Shown here: in pieces, positions 27,402 to 36,269 of the stretch | Layout: every line of letters starts with the position of its first letter | Numbering within the stretch: the stretch's first letter is position 1 | From: Burkholderiales bacterium | Lineage (GTDB): Bacteria; Pseudomonadota; Gammaproteobacteria; Burkholderiales; Burkholderiaceae_C | Length of the DNA: 64,000 bases | Direction of reading: 5' to 3' | Assembly: GCA_027484405.1 (NCBI GenBank) | Contig: JAIXTA010000141.1 | Span: forward strand, 1-64,000 | Notes under the pieces: model-generated | Database searches by the model: none | What the model was told of the DNA's origin: nothing | Seen by the model: only the letters and a program-made list of their open reading frames with translations | Position numbers and translations under genes: made by a program

Positions 27402-28754
27402 TCAGTCGGGCAGGCCGTAGGCCTTGCGCACCAGGGTGATGGGGTGGGCCACTTTGCCGGCGGCGCTGCCCGGCTTCAGTTGCTCCATGCCCTGCTCGAT
27501 GTGATGGCCGGCCAGCGCGCAATCGGAACTCACGTGGTCCGGGGCGGCCTCTTCCATCTGGCGGAAAACAGGCTTGCCGATCTTCATGCTGCGTTCGTGG
27601 AACTCCTTCTTCACGCCCCAGGTGCCGGCATGGCCGGAGCAGCGCTCCACAGTCGTGACCTTGGTGTCCGGGATGCTCTGCAGGAAGTCGCGGGTCTTGA
27701 GACCGATGTTCTGCACGCGCAGATGGCAGCTCACGTGATAGCTGATGTTGCCCAGGCTCTTCGGGAAGTCGGTCTTGAGCAGGCCGTCCTTCTTGCGTGC
27801 TTCCAGATAGTTGAACGGATCCCACACCGCCTTCTGCACGAGCTTGAGCTCTTCGTCCTCAGGGAACATGAGCGGCAATTCCTGCTTGAACATCAGGTTG
27901 CAGCTTGGAATCAGGCCGACGATGGCGTAGCCCTCGAGTGCCAGCTTGGCCAGCTGCGGCACGTTCTTGTCCTTGTTGGCCGCCACGCTGTCCAGGTCGC
28001 CAAGCTCGAGCTTGGGCATGCCGCAGCAGGCCTCCTTCTCGACGATGACGTAGGGAATCGCATTGTGGTCGAGCACCTTCAGGAAGTCGTGGCCGATGCC
28101 CGGCTCGTTGTAGTTCACGTAGCAGGTGGAATACACCGCCACCTTGCCCGGCGTGCGCTCGCCGTTCTTCACAGGGTGCGGCTGGCTCGTTGCAGCGTGG
28201 GTGCGGAACTTTCTTGAGGTGAATTCCGGTACCCAGGCGTCCTTGTGCACGCCGAGCATGTTTTCGCCAAGTTTGCGAACGGCCGGCATCTTGGCCAGCG
28301 CGTTCACGGTCTGGGCCACCACAGGAATGGCTGCGAGCTTGCCGTTGGCATCGGTGTTCGAGAGCTTGATGTCGCGCGACTGCGTGGGCGTGCCCTGCTT
28401 GAACTGCACCGCCTTGGCGCGCAGCATCAGGTGCGGGAAATCCAGGTTCCACGGATGCGGCGGTACGTAGGGGCACTTGGTCATGTAGCAGACGTCGCAC
28501 AGGTAGCACTGGTCGACGACCTTGACGTAGTCCTCCTTCTTGACGCCGTCCATCTCGCCCGTGGGGCCTTCATCGATGAGGTCGAACAGCGTGGGGAAGC
28601 TGCCGCACAGACTCACGCAGCGGCGGCAGCCGTGGCAGATGTCGAACACCCGCTCCATCTCGGCGTTGAGCTTTTCAACGTCCCAGAAATCGGGGTTCTT
28701 CCAGTCGAGCGGATGCCGGGTGGGCGCTTCGAGATTGCCTTCGCGTTGGCTCAT
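27402..28754 (-). CDS. GlpC-like Fe-S oxidoreductase with CCG domains
   Basis: 450 aa. Two ferredoxin-type 4Fe-4S motifs, CHGCRRCVSLCGSFP and CYLCDVCYMTKCPYVPP, lie in the first third. Two CCG (heterodisulfide-reductase-like) cysteine modules follow: STCYVNYNEPG...EKEACCGMPKLE, and SCHLRVQNIG...ERCSGHAGTWG. In the second module one Cys of the CCG triad is replaced by Ser (CSG). Lacks a membrane segment, so it probably works as a soluble electron carrier or peripheral subunit. Lies between rubrerythrin and DUF3501 genes on the same strand. GlpC itself is unlikely, as no glpA/glpB is present. Confidence 0.9.
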   Translation of the reverse strand: MSQREGNLEAPTRHPLDWKNPDFWDVEKLNAEMERVFDICHGCRRCVSLCGSFPTLFDLIDEGPTGEMDGVKKEDYVKVVDQCYLCDVCYMTKCPYVPPHPWNLDFPHLMLRAKAVQFKQGTPTQSRDIKLSNTDANGKLAAIPVVAQTVNALAKMPAVRKLGENMLGVHKDAWVPEFTSRKFRTHAATSQPHPVKNGERTPGKVAVYSTCYVNYNEPGIGHDFLKVLDHNAIPYVIVEKEACCGMPKLELGDLDSVAANKDKNVPQLAKLALEGYAIVGLIPSCNLMFKQELPLMFPEDEELKLVQKAVWDPFNYLEARKKDGLLKTDFPKSLGNISYHVSCHLRVQNIGLKTRDFLQSIPDTKVTTVERCSGHAGTWGVKKEFHERSMKIGKPVFRQMEEAAPDHVSSDCALAGHHIEQGMEQLKPGSAAGKVAHPITLVRKAYGLPD

Positions 28755-28816
28755 GGAGGGGCCCTGTTGTTGCTGTTGTGGGTAGCGGCTGAGGTAGTGC
28801 TGTTCAGACGATCAGG

Positions 28817-28892
28817 ATGGCTTCTCGCTTGATCCATGCGGGTTTCCAGCCAAAAGTGCCCGGAAACCCGCATGGAGACTGCGAGAAGGCTC
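28817..28892. repeat. Long stem-loop between rubrerythrin and Fe-S genes (hairpin repeat, copy C)
   Basis: Inner perfect 13-bp stem CATGCGGGTTTCC / GGAAACCCGCATG with a 14-nt loop (28835-28874), nested in an outer 8-bp stem CTTCTCGC / GCGAGAAG (28821-28888). The outer sequence CTTCTCGCTTG and the GCATGGA tail match the repeat family seen at 8709, 12101 and 39678. No T-run follows on either strand, so it is better read as an mRNA processing or stability element than a classic terminator. Confidence 0.7.
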
Positions 28893-28930
28893 TTGAGATA
28901 TCGAGCCTTCCGCAATCACGGCCGTGAGGC

Positions 28931-29353
28931 TCAGGCGCTCACGGACTCCAGCGCCTTGGCGAACTTGTTGGCGTGGCTGCGCTCGGCCTTGGCCAGGGTC
29001 TCGAACCAGTCGGCGATCTCGTCGAAGCCTTCGTCGCGCGCCTGCTTGGCCATGCCCGGGTACATGTCGGTGTACTCGTGCGTCTCGCCGGCCACGGCGC
29101 TCTTGAGGTTGTCGGCGGTGGAGCCGATCGGCATGTCGGTCGCGGGGTCACCCACCTGGGCCAGGTAGTCGAGGTGCCCGTGCGCGTGTCCGGTCTCGCC
29201 TTCCGCGGTGGAGCGGAACAGCGAAGCCACATCTGCATGGCCTTCGATGTCGGCCTTGTTTGCGAAGTACAGGTAGCGACGGTTGGCCTGCGACTCGCCG
29301 GCGAAGGCGGCCTTCAGGTTCTCGTGGGTCTTCGTACCTTTGAGGGAGGGCAT
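28931..29353 (-). CDS. Rubrerythrin (di-iron domain only)
   Basis: 140 aa. Start fixed at 29353 ([14 protein letters not shown]) by an AAGGAG site six bases upstream; the ATG at 29359 sits directly on that site. The four-helix di-iron domain is complete: [47 protein letters not shown] and [14 protein letters not shown] provide the paired Glu/His ligands. The C-terminal rubredoxin-like FeS4 module of classical rubrerythrin is absent. Probably reduces hydrogen peroxide in the cytoplasm, with electrons perhaps coming from the adjacent Fe-S oxidoreductase (inference). First gene of the minus-strand group; divergent from ruvC. Confidence 0.92.
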   Translation of the reverse strand: MPSLKGTKTHENLKAAFAGESQANRRYLYFANKADIEGHADVASLFRSTAEGETGHAHGHLDYLAQVGDPATDMPIGSTADNLKSAVAGETHEYTDMYPGMAKQARDEGFDEIADWFETLAKAERSHANKFAKALESVSA

Positions 29354-29602
29354 CAACATCTCCTTGTGTTGGGTCGAGCTGGTGCGAAGTGCACCAACGC
29401 AACCGATGCTAGGCAGCGGGCGCACGGCAAACAATTTGAAAATGATGAAGACGCCCATAGCCGCGGGCAAACCCGAAGCTGCAGCGCACCAATCGAACGG
29501 CCCGCAGCACTTGATTGAGAAGCCTTCTCACTTGCATGCCGGTACCGTGCCGCGGCTGCATCGATTTGGACGCCACGCGCAGCCCGGCTACCGTCGCACC
29601 CC

Positions 29603-30166
29603 ATGAGAATTCTCGGCATCGACCCCGGCTCGCGCATCACCGGCTTCGGCGTGGTGGACGTGGACGGCGCACGCGTGAGCTATGTGGCCAGCGGCGTCAT
29701 CCGCACCAGCGAAGGCGAGCTGGCCGAGCGGATCGACGAGATCGTGCACGGCATTGCCGAGGTGGCGCAGACCTACCAGCCCACCTGCGCTGCCATCGAG
29801 CAGGTCTTTGTGAACGTCAACCCCAAGGCCACGCTGATGCTCGGCCAAGCCCGCGGCGCCGCGATTGCGGCACTCGTCCTGGCCAAGCTGCCGGTGACGG
29901 AATACACCGCCCTGCAGGTCAAGCAAAGCGTGGTGGGCTATGGCAAGGCCAAGAAGGAGCAGGTGCAGGAAATGGTCACGCGCCTGCTCAATCTGCCGGG
30001 CACGCCGAGCGCCGATGCGGCCGACGCCCTGGCCTGCGCGCTGGCCCACGCCCACGCAGGCAAGCTGGCCGGCTCGCTCAACACCTTGGCAGCCCAGGCC
30101 GGCGTGCAACTGGGTTTGCGCGGCCGCCGGGGCGATGTCAAGACGCGCCGCGGGCGGCTGGTCTGA
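29603..30166 (+). CDS. ruvC: Holliday-junction resolvase RuvC
   Basis: 187 aa. Dimeric endonuclease that cleaves Holliday junctions. All four acidic catalytic residues are present at the same positions as in E. coli: D7 ([14 protein letters not shown]), E66 (CAAIEQVFV), D138 and D141 ([15 protein letters not shown]). Contains [11 protein letters not shown] and [17 protein letters not shown] short basic tail ([14 protein letters not shown]) extends past the usual C-terminus. ruvA follows 81 bp downstream; ruvB is separated and lies at 36270. Confidence 0.97.
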   Translation: MRILGIDPGSRITGFGVVDVDGARVSYVASGVIRTSEGELAERIDEIVHGIAEVAQTYQPTCAAIEQVFVNVNPKATLMLGQARGAAIAALVLAKLPVTEYTALQVKQSVVGYGKAKKEQVQEMVTRLLNLPGTPSADAADALACALAHAHAGKLAGSLNTLAAQAGVQLGLRGRRGDVKTRRGRLV

Positions 30167-30247
30167 GTTCAGCGCCTACGCTGCGCCGCTGCGCGCACAT
30201 GCTGAAATCAGACACTGCACAATGAGTCAGAACACCGAGTCCACACC

Positions 30248-30820
30248 ATGATCGGCCGAATCACTGGCACCCTGATCGAGAAGAACCCCCCCGCCGTGCT
30301 GGTGGATTGCAATGGCGTCGGCTACGAGATCGACGTGCCCATGAGCACGCTCTACAACCTGCCCGAAGCGGGGCACAAGGTCACGCTGCTCACGCACTTT
30401 GTGGTGCGCGAGGACGCGCAGTTGCTCTATGGGTTTGGTACGGCTGCAGAACGCGCCACCTTCCGCGAGCTGATCAAGATCAGCGGCATCGGGCCGCGCA
30501 CCGCACTGGCGGTGCTCTCCGGGATGAGTGTGACGGAACTGGCCCAGGCCATCACCCTGCAGGAAGGCGGGCGCCTGCAGAAGGTGCCGGGTATCGGCAA
30601 GAAGACCGCCGAGCGCCTGCTGCTTGAGCTCAAGGGCAAGCTGGGTGCGGATATCGGCGCCACGGCTGCTGCCGCGAATGACGACAGTGCAGACATCCTG
30701 CGCGCCCTCACCGCCCTGGGCTACAACGACAAGGAAGCGCTCGCTGCGCTCAAGAGCGTGCCCGCGGGGAGCTCGGTGAGCGAGGGGATCAAGCTCGCGC
30801 TGAAGGCGCTGAGCAAGTGA
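30248..30820 (+). CDS. ruvA: Holliday-junction branch-migration protein RuvA
   Basis: 190 aa. Tetrameric junction-binding subunit of RuvAB. The N-terminal OB fold starts [20 protein letters not shown], followed by [12 protein letters not shown], then helix-hairpin-helix motifs [18 protein letters not shown] and [20 protein letters not shown], and a C-terminal RuvB-contacting domain ([21 protein letters not shown]). Full length. Convergent with the carbonic anhydrase gene, 32 bp away. Confidence 0.97.
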   Translation: MIGRITGTLIEKNPPAVLVDCNGVGYEIDVPMSTLYNLPEAGHKVTLLTHFVVREDAQLLYGFGTAAERATFRELIKISGIGPRTALAVLSGMSVTELAQAITLQEGGRLQKVPGIGKKTAERLLLELKGKLGADIGATAAAANDDSADILRALTALGYNDKEALAALKSVPAGSSVSEGIKLALKALSK

Positions 30821-30852
30821 GATGACGCCGCCGGCGCGGCATGTGCGAAGCG

Positions 30853-31983
30853 CTACTGCGCCGACTTCACGATCCGCCCGTTGACCGGCTGCACCGGTCG
30901 CGCATTCATCGGGAAGATGCGTGCAAAGGTGTCGATCTGCTGCGCAGACACCGTGGCCGGTACCTTGAGCACGTTCCAGATCACGCCCTCGGTGCAGGGC
31001 GGCGTGGTCAGCGATCCGATGAACTGGTAATAGCGCTGATCCGTGGGCAGCAGGGCGGCGAGGTCGATGCCTTCGGTCGGCAATCGCACGCGATCACCCT
31101 TGTCCAGCGGAATGCTGGACCACACGCGGGCGATCTGCGGGTTCACCTCGCCGCGGTCCATCAGCAGCGCCACCACGGCCAGCTGGCCGTCATCGGCCTT
31201 GTGCACGAAGTGCGCCACCATCGGGAAGCTGCGGCCGTTCACGCGCTCCTCGCTGGGCAGGTGAAAGTGGAACTGCAGCAGGCGGAAGTCCTTGCCGCGG
31301 ATGTGCATGCCGTGCCCCGCCTCCAGGTCCACCTGCAGGGTGTGGCCGTTGTGCACCACGCTGCCGGCCGCCGTGCCCCAGTTGAAGCGGATCGGCTCCA
31401 TGGGCGTCTGCAGGGCCTCGCTGTCGAGGATCTCGATGGGGCTCTGGCGCTTTCCGATCGCACAGACGTTGAAGCGCGGCTCCAGGCGCCCCCACTGTGC
31501 GGGGCCGGTCTCGTCGTCGGCATAGCTCCAGTGCGCGGAATGCTCGCTCTTTGCTGCAGCAGGTGCGGCGCCCCTTGCGGCGGGCGCGGCACCTGGCGCA
31601 CGGCTGCGCGGCGCGCCAGTGGCACTGGCCGCAGGTGCGGCGCTGGCCGCGCTCAGGATCAGCTCACCGGTCCGCGGCGCCTTGCCGTCCTTGAGCAGCT
31701 CCTGCAAGGCCGCCAGGGTGAGCTCCCCGCCTTCGGTGCTGGGCTTGGGCAGAGAGGCCTCGCGGCGCCGGTTGGCCAGCGCCGGCGTTTCAATGTTGTG
31801 GCGTCGCTGCGGATTGTTGTCCTGCGGCGACTTGGGTGCATTGGGGTTGGTGACCGGCACCTTCTGCGCGTCCGGCACCTCGGGCGTGACGATCGCGTGC
31901 GCGGATGCAGCCAGACCCAGAGCGAGGCCGCAGGCCGCGGCGCGGATCAGGATGGACAGCGAGCAGGGGGCAGCAAGGCGCAT
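30853..31983 (-). CDS. Alpha-class carbonic anhydrase with long N-terminal extension
   Basis: 376 aa. A signal peptide (LSILIRAAACGLALGLAASAHA, cleavage near residue 30) sends it to the periplasm. Residues ca. 150-375 are an alpha-carbonic anhydrase: HWSYADDETGPAQWG, KRQSPIEI, zinc ligands H239, H241 (LQFHFHLPSEE) and H258 (MVAHFVH), and SLTTPPCTEGVIWNVL. It should hydrate CO2 to bicarbonate. About 120 residues between signal peptide and catalytic domain are low-complexity Ala/Pro-rich, beyond the usual ca. 245-aa bacterial enzyme, perhaps a linker or envelope tether. Stand-alone gene. Confidence 0.93.
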   Translation of the reverse strand: MRLAAPCSLSILIRAAACGLALGLAASAHAIVTPEVPDAQKVPVTNPNAPKSPQDNNPQRRHNIETPALANRRREASLPKPSTEGGELTLAALQELLKDGKAPRTGELILSAASAAPAASATGAPRSRAPGAAPAARGAAPAAAKSEHSAHWSYADDETGPAQWGRLEPRFNVCAIGKRQSPIEILDSEALQTPMEPIRFNWGTAAGSVVHNGHTLQVDLEAGHGMHIRGKDFRLLQFHFHLPSEERVNGRSFPMVAHFVHKADDGQLAVVALLMDRGEVNPQIARVWSSIPLDKGDRVRLPTEGIDLAALLPTDQRYYQFIGSLTTPPCTEGVIWNVLKVPATVSAQQIDTFARIFPMNARPVQPVNGRIVKSAQ

Positions 31984-32146
31984 GGCGTGGACCCGATGGG
32001 CAAGCGAGAAGACAGATGCAAGACGGGGTGCGCATCACCCCCGCGTCAGCATCGTCCATGACCGAACGCGCGCATGCAGCAAGAAGCAGGCTGCAGCACG
32101 GCCAATTCCGTGCATGCGGCACCCGGACGGCCGAGGTGCGTTGCGC

Positions 32147-33043
32147 TCAGGCGCGGCGGCCCATGGCCTCGAAGGCGCGGCGTATCGCGGTGCCCAGGTC
32201 CCGCATGAGCTCGCTTTGCAGCTTCCAGGTCTGCCAATGGAGTGTGACGGGCAGGGGCCTGCCCGGCTGCAGTTCCACCACGCGGCCGCGCTGCAGCGCC
32301 TCGCGCGCCAGGGTCTCGGGCACCATGCCCCAGGCCACACCCATGCCCGCCAGCTCCAGAAAGGCGGACGACGACGGCACGCAGTGCTGCGGCGGGACGA
32401 TGCGCTTGCGAGTGATTGAACGCAGGTAGCGGTGCTGCAGATCGTCCTTGGCGTTGAAGACCAGCATGGGCGCAGCCGCCAGGCTGTCGGCATGCACGCC
32501 GCCGGCAAACCAGCGCTGCATGAAGGCCGGCGAGCACACGGCCAGATAGTCCATGGTGCCCAGGGTCTGCACCCTGCAGCCCTGCACGGCCTGCGGCTCG
32601 GCGGTCACGGCCGCATGGGCGCGGCCCTGCCTGAGCAGCTCGGCGCTGTGGTCCTGGTCTTCAACGATCAGATTGAACAGCGCGCCGTGGGCCTCGCTGA
32701 CGGGCGCCAGCGCCGGCAGGAACCAGGTGGCCAGGGAATCGGCGTTGACCACGATGCTGATCTGCGGCGCGGCACCAGCCTGCGCCACGGCGCCCATCTG
32801 GCGCAGGGCCTGCTGCTCGAGCAGCTGCGCCTGCTGCACGTAGCGCAGCAGGGCCTCGCCGGCGGCGGTGGTGTCCACCGGCGTGCTGCGCCGCAGCAGC
32901 ACCTGGCCGACGCGCTCCTCCAGCGCCTTGATGCGCTGGCTCACGGCCGAGCGCGTGACGTGCAGCTCGCCGGCCGCCGCTTCAAACGAACCGTGGCGGG
33001 CGGCAGCGGCAAAGGCGGCCAGTTGGGCGGTATCCAGACGCAT
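32147..33043 (-). CDS. argP: LysR-type regulator ArgP
   Basis: 298 aa. N-terminal winged HTH (LAAFAAAARHGSFEAAAGEL, VTRSAVSQRIKALEERVG) and a LysR substrate-binding domain. The LDTAQLAAFAAAARHGSFEAAA and QRIKALEERVGQVLLRR forms are those of ArgP/LysG, which binds basic amino acids and activates the LysE/ArgO exporter. The gene is divergent from exactly such an exporter (argO), 148 bp away, with a LysR-type dyad in the gap. This pairing makes the assignment firm at family level. Confidence 0.9.
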   Translation of the reverse strand: MRLDTAQLAAFAAAARHGSFEAAAGELHVTRSAVSQRIKALEERVGQVLLRRSTPVDTTAAGEALLRYVQQAQLLEQQALRQMGAVAQAGAAPQISIVVNADSLATWFLPALAPVSEAHGALFNLIVEDQDHSAELLRQGRAHAAVTAEPQAVQGCRVQTLGTMDYLAVCSPAFMQRWFAGGVHADSLAAAPMLVFNAKDDLQHRYLRSITRKRIVPPQHCVPSSSAFLELAGMGVAWGMVPETLAREALQRGRVVELQPGRPLPVTLHWQTWKLQSELMRDLGTAIRRAFEAMGRRA

Positions 33044-33123
33044 GGCAACTCCCCGGAACGATGCGCAGCGGGCATGTACCGCCGCTTCATGGCGTTAGCT
33101 TGACTTAACTTGATTCAGAAAGA

Positions 33124-33136
33124 TTAGCTGGGCTAA
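33124..33136 (+). promoter_or_regulatory. Candidate ArgP-binding dyad in the argP-argO gap
   Basis: Perfect palindrome TTAGC-TGG-GCTAA, fitting the T-N11-A LysR box, 56 bp before the argO ATG. A related half-site, TTAGCTTGACTTAA, lies about 28 bp away on the argP side. Confidence 0.5.
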
Positions 33137-33143
33137 CAAAATA

Positions 33144-33161
33144 CGGCACTTTACGCTTGTC
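33144..33161 (+). repeat. 18-nt repeat CGGCACTTT(A/C)CGCTTGTC, copy 1
   Basis: CGGCACTTTACGCTTGTC, directly downstream of the LysR dyad and 31 bp before the argO start. Matches 40857-40874 at 17 of 18 positions and shares CGCTTGTC with hairpin repeat copy A. Confidence 0.5.
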
Positions 33162-33191
33162 CTGTCTCATGCCTTTCTGGAAGTTGATCCA

Positions 33192-33818
33192 ATGCTTGAT
33201 GAAGCGAGTTCCAGCCTGTCTGCCGCTCTGCTCGGCTTCGGCAGCGCCGCCGCGCTGATCATCGCCATCGGCGCGCAGAACGCCTTTGTGCTGCGCCAGG
33301 GGCTGGCGCGCCGCCACGTGCTGCCGGTGGTGCTGGTCTGTGCCCTGTCCGATGGGCTGCTCATCAGCGCCGGCATCCTCGGCCTGGGCGCGCTGGTGCA
33401 GCGCCAGCCACTGCTGCTGGAGCTTGCGCGCTGGGGCGGCGCGGCGTTTTTGCTGGTGTACGGCGCCATGGCGGCCCGCCGCGCCCTGCATCCGGGCCAG
33501 CTGGACGCGGCGGGCGGTGCCAGCGGCTCGCTGCGCAGCACGGTGCTGGCCTGCCTGGCCTTCACCTGGCTGAACCCGCATGTCTATCTGGATACGGTGG
33601 TGCTGCTGGGCAGCATTGCCAGCCAGCAGCCCGAGGGCACTCGAGCTGCCTTTGGCGTGGGCGCGGTGGGCGCCAGCGTGGTGTGGTTCACCGCACTGGG
33701 CTTTGGTGCGCGCTGGCTCGCGCCGCTGTTTGCGCGCCCGGCCGCCTGGCGGCTGCTGGATGCGCTTGTCGCTGGCCTGATGTTCTTGATTGCAGCCTCG
33801 CTGATCGCCGGCGGCTGA
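33192..33818 (+). CDS. argO: LysE/ArgO-family amino-acid exporter
   Basis: 208 aa, about six membrane segments. Conserved family start LGFGSAAALIIAIGAQNAFVLRQG, then VLPVVLVCALSDGLLISAGILG, AFTWLNPHVYLDTVVLLGS and WRLLDALVAGLMFLIAASL. Exports basic amino acids (arginine, lysine or analogues) across the inner membrane under ArgP control. Divergent from argP. A GC-rich dyad overlaps its stop codon. Confidence 0.92.
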   Translation: MLDEASSSLSAALLGFGSAAALIIAIGAQNAFVLRQGLARRHVLPVVLVCALSDGLLISAGILGLGALVQRQPLLLELARWGGAAFLLVYGAMAARRALHPGQLDAAGGASGSLRSTVLACLAFTWLNPHVYLDTVVLLGSIASQQPEGTRAAFGVGAVGASVVWFTALGFGARWLAPLFARPAAWRLLDALVAGLMFLIAASLIAGG

Positions 33819-33837
33819 TCGACGGCGGGCGTCGATC
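33817..33837. terminator. Stem-loop at the argO stop, convergent gap
   Basis: Perfect 8-bp dyad GATCGACG / CGTCGATC with a 5-nt loop, overlapping the argO TGA in the gap to the convergent peptidase gene. No T-run, so termination is only a possibility. Confidence 0.35.
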
Positions 33838-33909
33838 GCCCGCACCCCAAAGCACAGCGGGCCGTCCGCTTGACGCAGGACGTCCCGCCAGCCTGTGGGG
33901 CGTGGTGGC

Positions 33910-36189
33910 CTACTGCGCGGCGCGCATGCCCAGGTAGCGCGCAAAGAAGGCCAGGGTATCGGCCGTCTCGTTACGCTGCTGCGCGCCGGTGTTGCCGATG
34001 CCGTGGCCAGCGGCGTAGTCCAGACGCACCAGTACCGGCTGGCCGCTGCTGGTGGCGGCCTTCAGGCGTGCGGCGGTCTTGACGGTATGCCACACCTCCA
34101 CGCGCGGGTCGTTCACCCCATGCGTGAGCATCACGGCCGGATAGGGCGTGCCGTCCTTGATCTGGTGGTAGGTGCTCATGGCCAGCAGCGCGCGGAAGCC
34201 GGCCTCGGTGGCCGTGCTGCCGAACTCCGGAATATTGGGCACGCCGTTCGGCGTGGTTTCCATGCGGATCATGTCCAGCGCGCCCACTTGCGGCACCACG
34301 GCGGCGAAGAGGTCCGGCCGCTCGGTCATGGCTCGGCCCACGGTGATCCCGCCGGCGCTGCCACCAACGATGCCCAGGTTCGCCTTGCTGGTGATCTTCA
34401 TGTTGATCAGCTGCTCGCCGCAGGCAATGAGGTCACGCCAAGTGTTGGGCTTGGTGGCCTGCTTGCCGGCCTCGTACCACTGCGCACCGTACACACCCGA
34501 GCCGCGCGGATTGGCAAAGGCCCACACCCCGCCACGGCTGATCCAGGCCATGCGATTGGCCGAGAATCCGGGCTCGATCGTCATGCCGTAAGCGGCGTAG
34601 GCCGTGAGAATCGTCGGGTTGGTGCCGTCGAGCTTGATGTCGCGCCGGTGCAGCACACTCATCGGGACCAGGGCGCCGTCGGCCGCGCGGCACTGCGTCT
34701 CGGTGGCCACCAGCTCGGGCGGGTTGTCGAAGCTGCCCGAGGGCTGCAGGCCGGTGTTGCTGACCTTGCCGGTCTCATCCACGAGGTAGTGCTGGCGCGC
34801 CTGCGTCCAGCCGCCCAGCAGGATCTGCACGCCGGGCAGCAGCGGATTGGCCGCCTGCCAGACAGACTCGAAACCGTTGAGCGCAAAGTTGCCCGCCACC
34901 GGCAGGGCGACGGGTTCCACCTTGGGCGGCGCAGCGCGCGCAGGCCATGCCCCCGCGGCCATGGCCTGGCGGTACAGGCGCTTGACGTTGCCCTCGCGGG
35001 CCTCGATGTACAGGCCGTCGCGTGCGGCCGTCAGCCCGGTGATGACCTGCTGGCTTTCCTGCACCTGCACCCAGGCCTCGCGGCGCGGGTTGGAGTCCAG
35101 CAGATCCATGCGCAGGATGCGGCCGCGCGGCGCCTTGCGCAGCGACAGCGCAAAGACCTGGTTCTCGCGGTAGGTCAGGTTCACGACCTGGTCGGCGTAG
35201 TCCGCCAGCAGGCGCCAGCGGATCGGCGCTGCCGTGCGCATGCGCAGGGCCGACTGCGGCGCCACGTACACCTGCAGCTCGCGCTGCACGCCGTTGTAGA
35301 TCGTGGCGATCATCCAGCGCCCATCGGCCGTGAACTCCACCGCCGGGCTTTGCTCGGGCTTGAGCGTGATGCCCGGCAGCCCGGTGCCCAGGATCGGCCG
35401 GGCGATGCTGTTCTTGCCATCCACCGGCCGCACCCAGACGCGGCTGTTGAGGTACTTCTCGGTGGCCGCTGCACCCGGCTTGAGCTCGGCCAGCTGGTTG
35501 TAGGCCATGAAGCGGCCGTCCGGCGTGAAGCTCATGGCGCCGAAATCAGCGCGCGGAATCGGCTCGCCGAGCTGGCGACCGCTGGCCACGTCGATCACGT
35601 AGGCCGAGGCGGCCTCGGAGCCCGCCTCGGACACGCCATAGGCGGCCAGCTTGCCGTCCGGTGACACGACGAGATAGTTGATCGCATGCGGCTTGCCGGT
35701 CTGCTTGGCAAGGGTGTCCGGATCGAACAGGATGCGCTCCTCGCCCTGCAGGCCCGCGCGCGTCACCAGCTTGAAGGCATTGGCTCCGGCCGCGCGCTTC
35801 ATGTAGACATAGCGTTCGCCCGGCGCGCGCCAGATGTCGAACACGCGGCTGCTGACCGCCTTCTCGAAGCGCTCCAGATCGGCCAGGAAGGCGCCGCGCA
35901 GAGGCAGCGCCTGCAGCGTGCGCGCGGTGTCGTCGCTGTGGGCCTTCATCCAGGCCGCCACTTCCGGCGCCTTGATGTCTTCCATGTAGCGGTACGGGTC
36001 AGTGACCTGGGTGCCGAAGTAGGTGTCGGTCACCGGCGCAATCCGCGCCACGGGCAGGGCCGGGCTGGTGGGGGCAGCCGCAGCAGGCGTCGTGGCTGCC
36101 GGTGAGACGGGCGCGGTCTGAGCCGCGACCCAGGTACTGCTCAGCGCAAGGCCCAGGGTGGCGAGCGTGCGCGCGAACGTGATCTGCAT
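33910..36189 (-). CDS. Secreted prolyl oligopeptidase (S9A family)
   Basis: 759 aa from MQITFARTLATLGLALSSTW (36189), chosen because GGAGG lies five bases upstream and a signal peptide follows; the 842-aa track ORF is over-extended. Cleavage is likely after WVAAQ. An N-terminal Ala/Pro linker precedes DPYRYMEDIKAPEVAAWMKAH (S9A start), a seven-bladed propeller, and an alpha/beta hydrolase domain with nucleophile S611 in GIVGGSAGGITVG, Asp in THGVNDPRVE and His in YAAGHGIG. Cleaves after proline in short peptides, presumably in the periplasm. Divergent from ruvB across 80 bp. Confidence 0.92.
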   Translation of the reverse strand: MQITFARTLATLGLALSSTWVAAQTAPVSPAATTPAAAAPTSPALPVARIAPVTDTYFGTQVTDPYRYMEDIKAPEVAAWMKAHSDDTARTLQALPLRGAFLADLERFEKAVSSRVFDIWRAPGERYVYMKRAAGANAFKLVTRAGLQGEERILFDPDTLAKQTGKPHAINYLVVSPDGKLAAYGVSEAGSEAASAYVIDVASGRQLGEPIPRADFGAMSFTPDGRFMAYNQLAELKPGAAATEKYLNSRVWVRPVDGKNSIARPILGTGLPGITLKPEQSPAVEFTADGRWMIATIYNGVQRELQVYVAPQSALRMRTAAPIRWRLLADYADQVVNLTYRENQVFALSLRKAPRGRILRMDLLDSNPRREAWVQVQESQQVITGLTAARDGLYIEAREGNVKRLYRQAMAAGAWPARAAPPKVEPVALPVAGNFALNGFESVWQAANPLLPGVQILLGGWTQARQHYLVDETGKVSNTGLQPSGSFDNPPELVATETQCRAADGALVPMSVLHRRDIKLDGTNPTILTAYAAYGMTIEPGFSANRMAWISRGGVWAFANPRGSGVYGAQWYEAGKQATKPNTWRDLIACGEQLINMKITSKANLGIVGGSAGGITVGRAMTERPDLFAAVVPQVGALDMIRMETTPNGVPNIPEFGSTATEAGFRALLAMSTYHQIKDGTPYPAVMLTHGVNDPRVEVWHTVKTAARLKAATSSGQPVLVRLDYAAGHGIGNTGAQQRNETADTLAFFARYLGMRAAQ

Positions 36190-36269
36190 GGGGTCCCTCC
36201 ATCGCAAACGAAGCGGCGAGCGTAACGCAGGGTCGGCGCGGATGACATGCAAAGCTATGCTCTCGTCCC

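Noticed and set aside
33895-35664. 589-aa plus-strand ORF
   Set aside because: Antisense to the S9A peptidase, which has signal peptide, ribosome site and catalytic triad.
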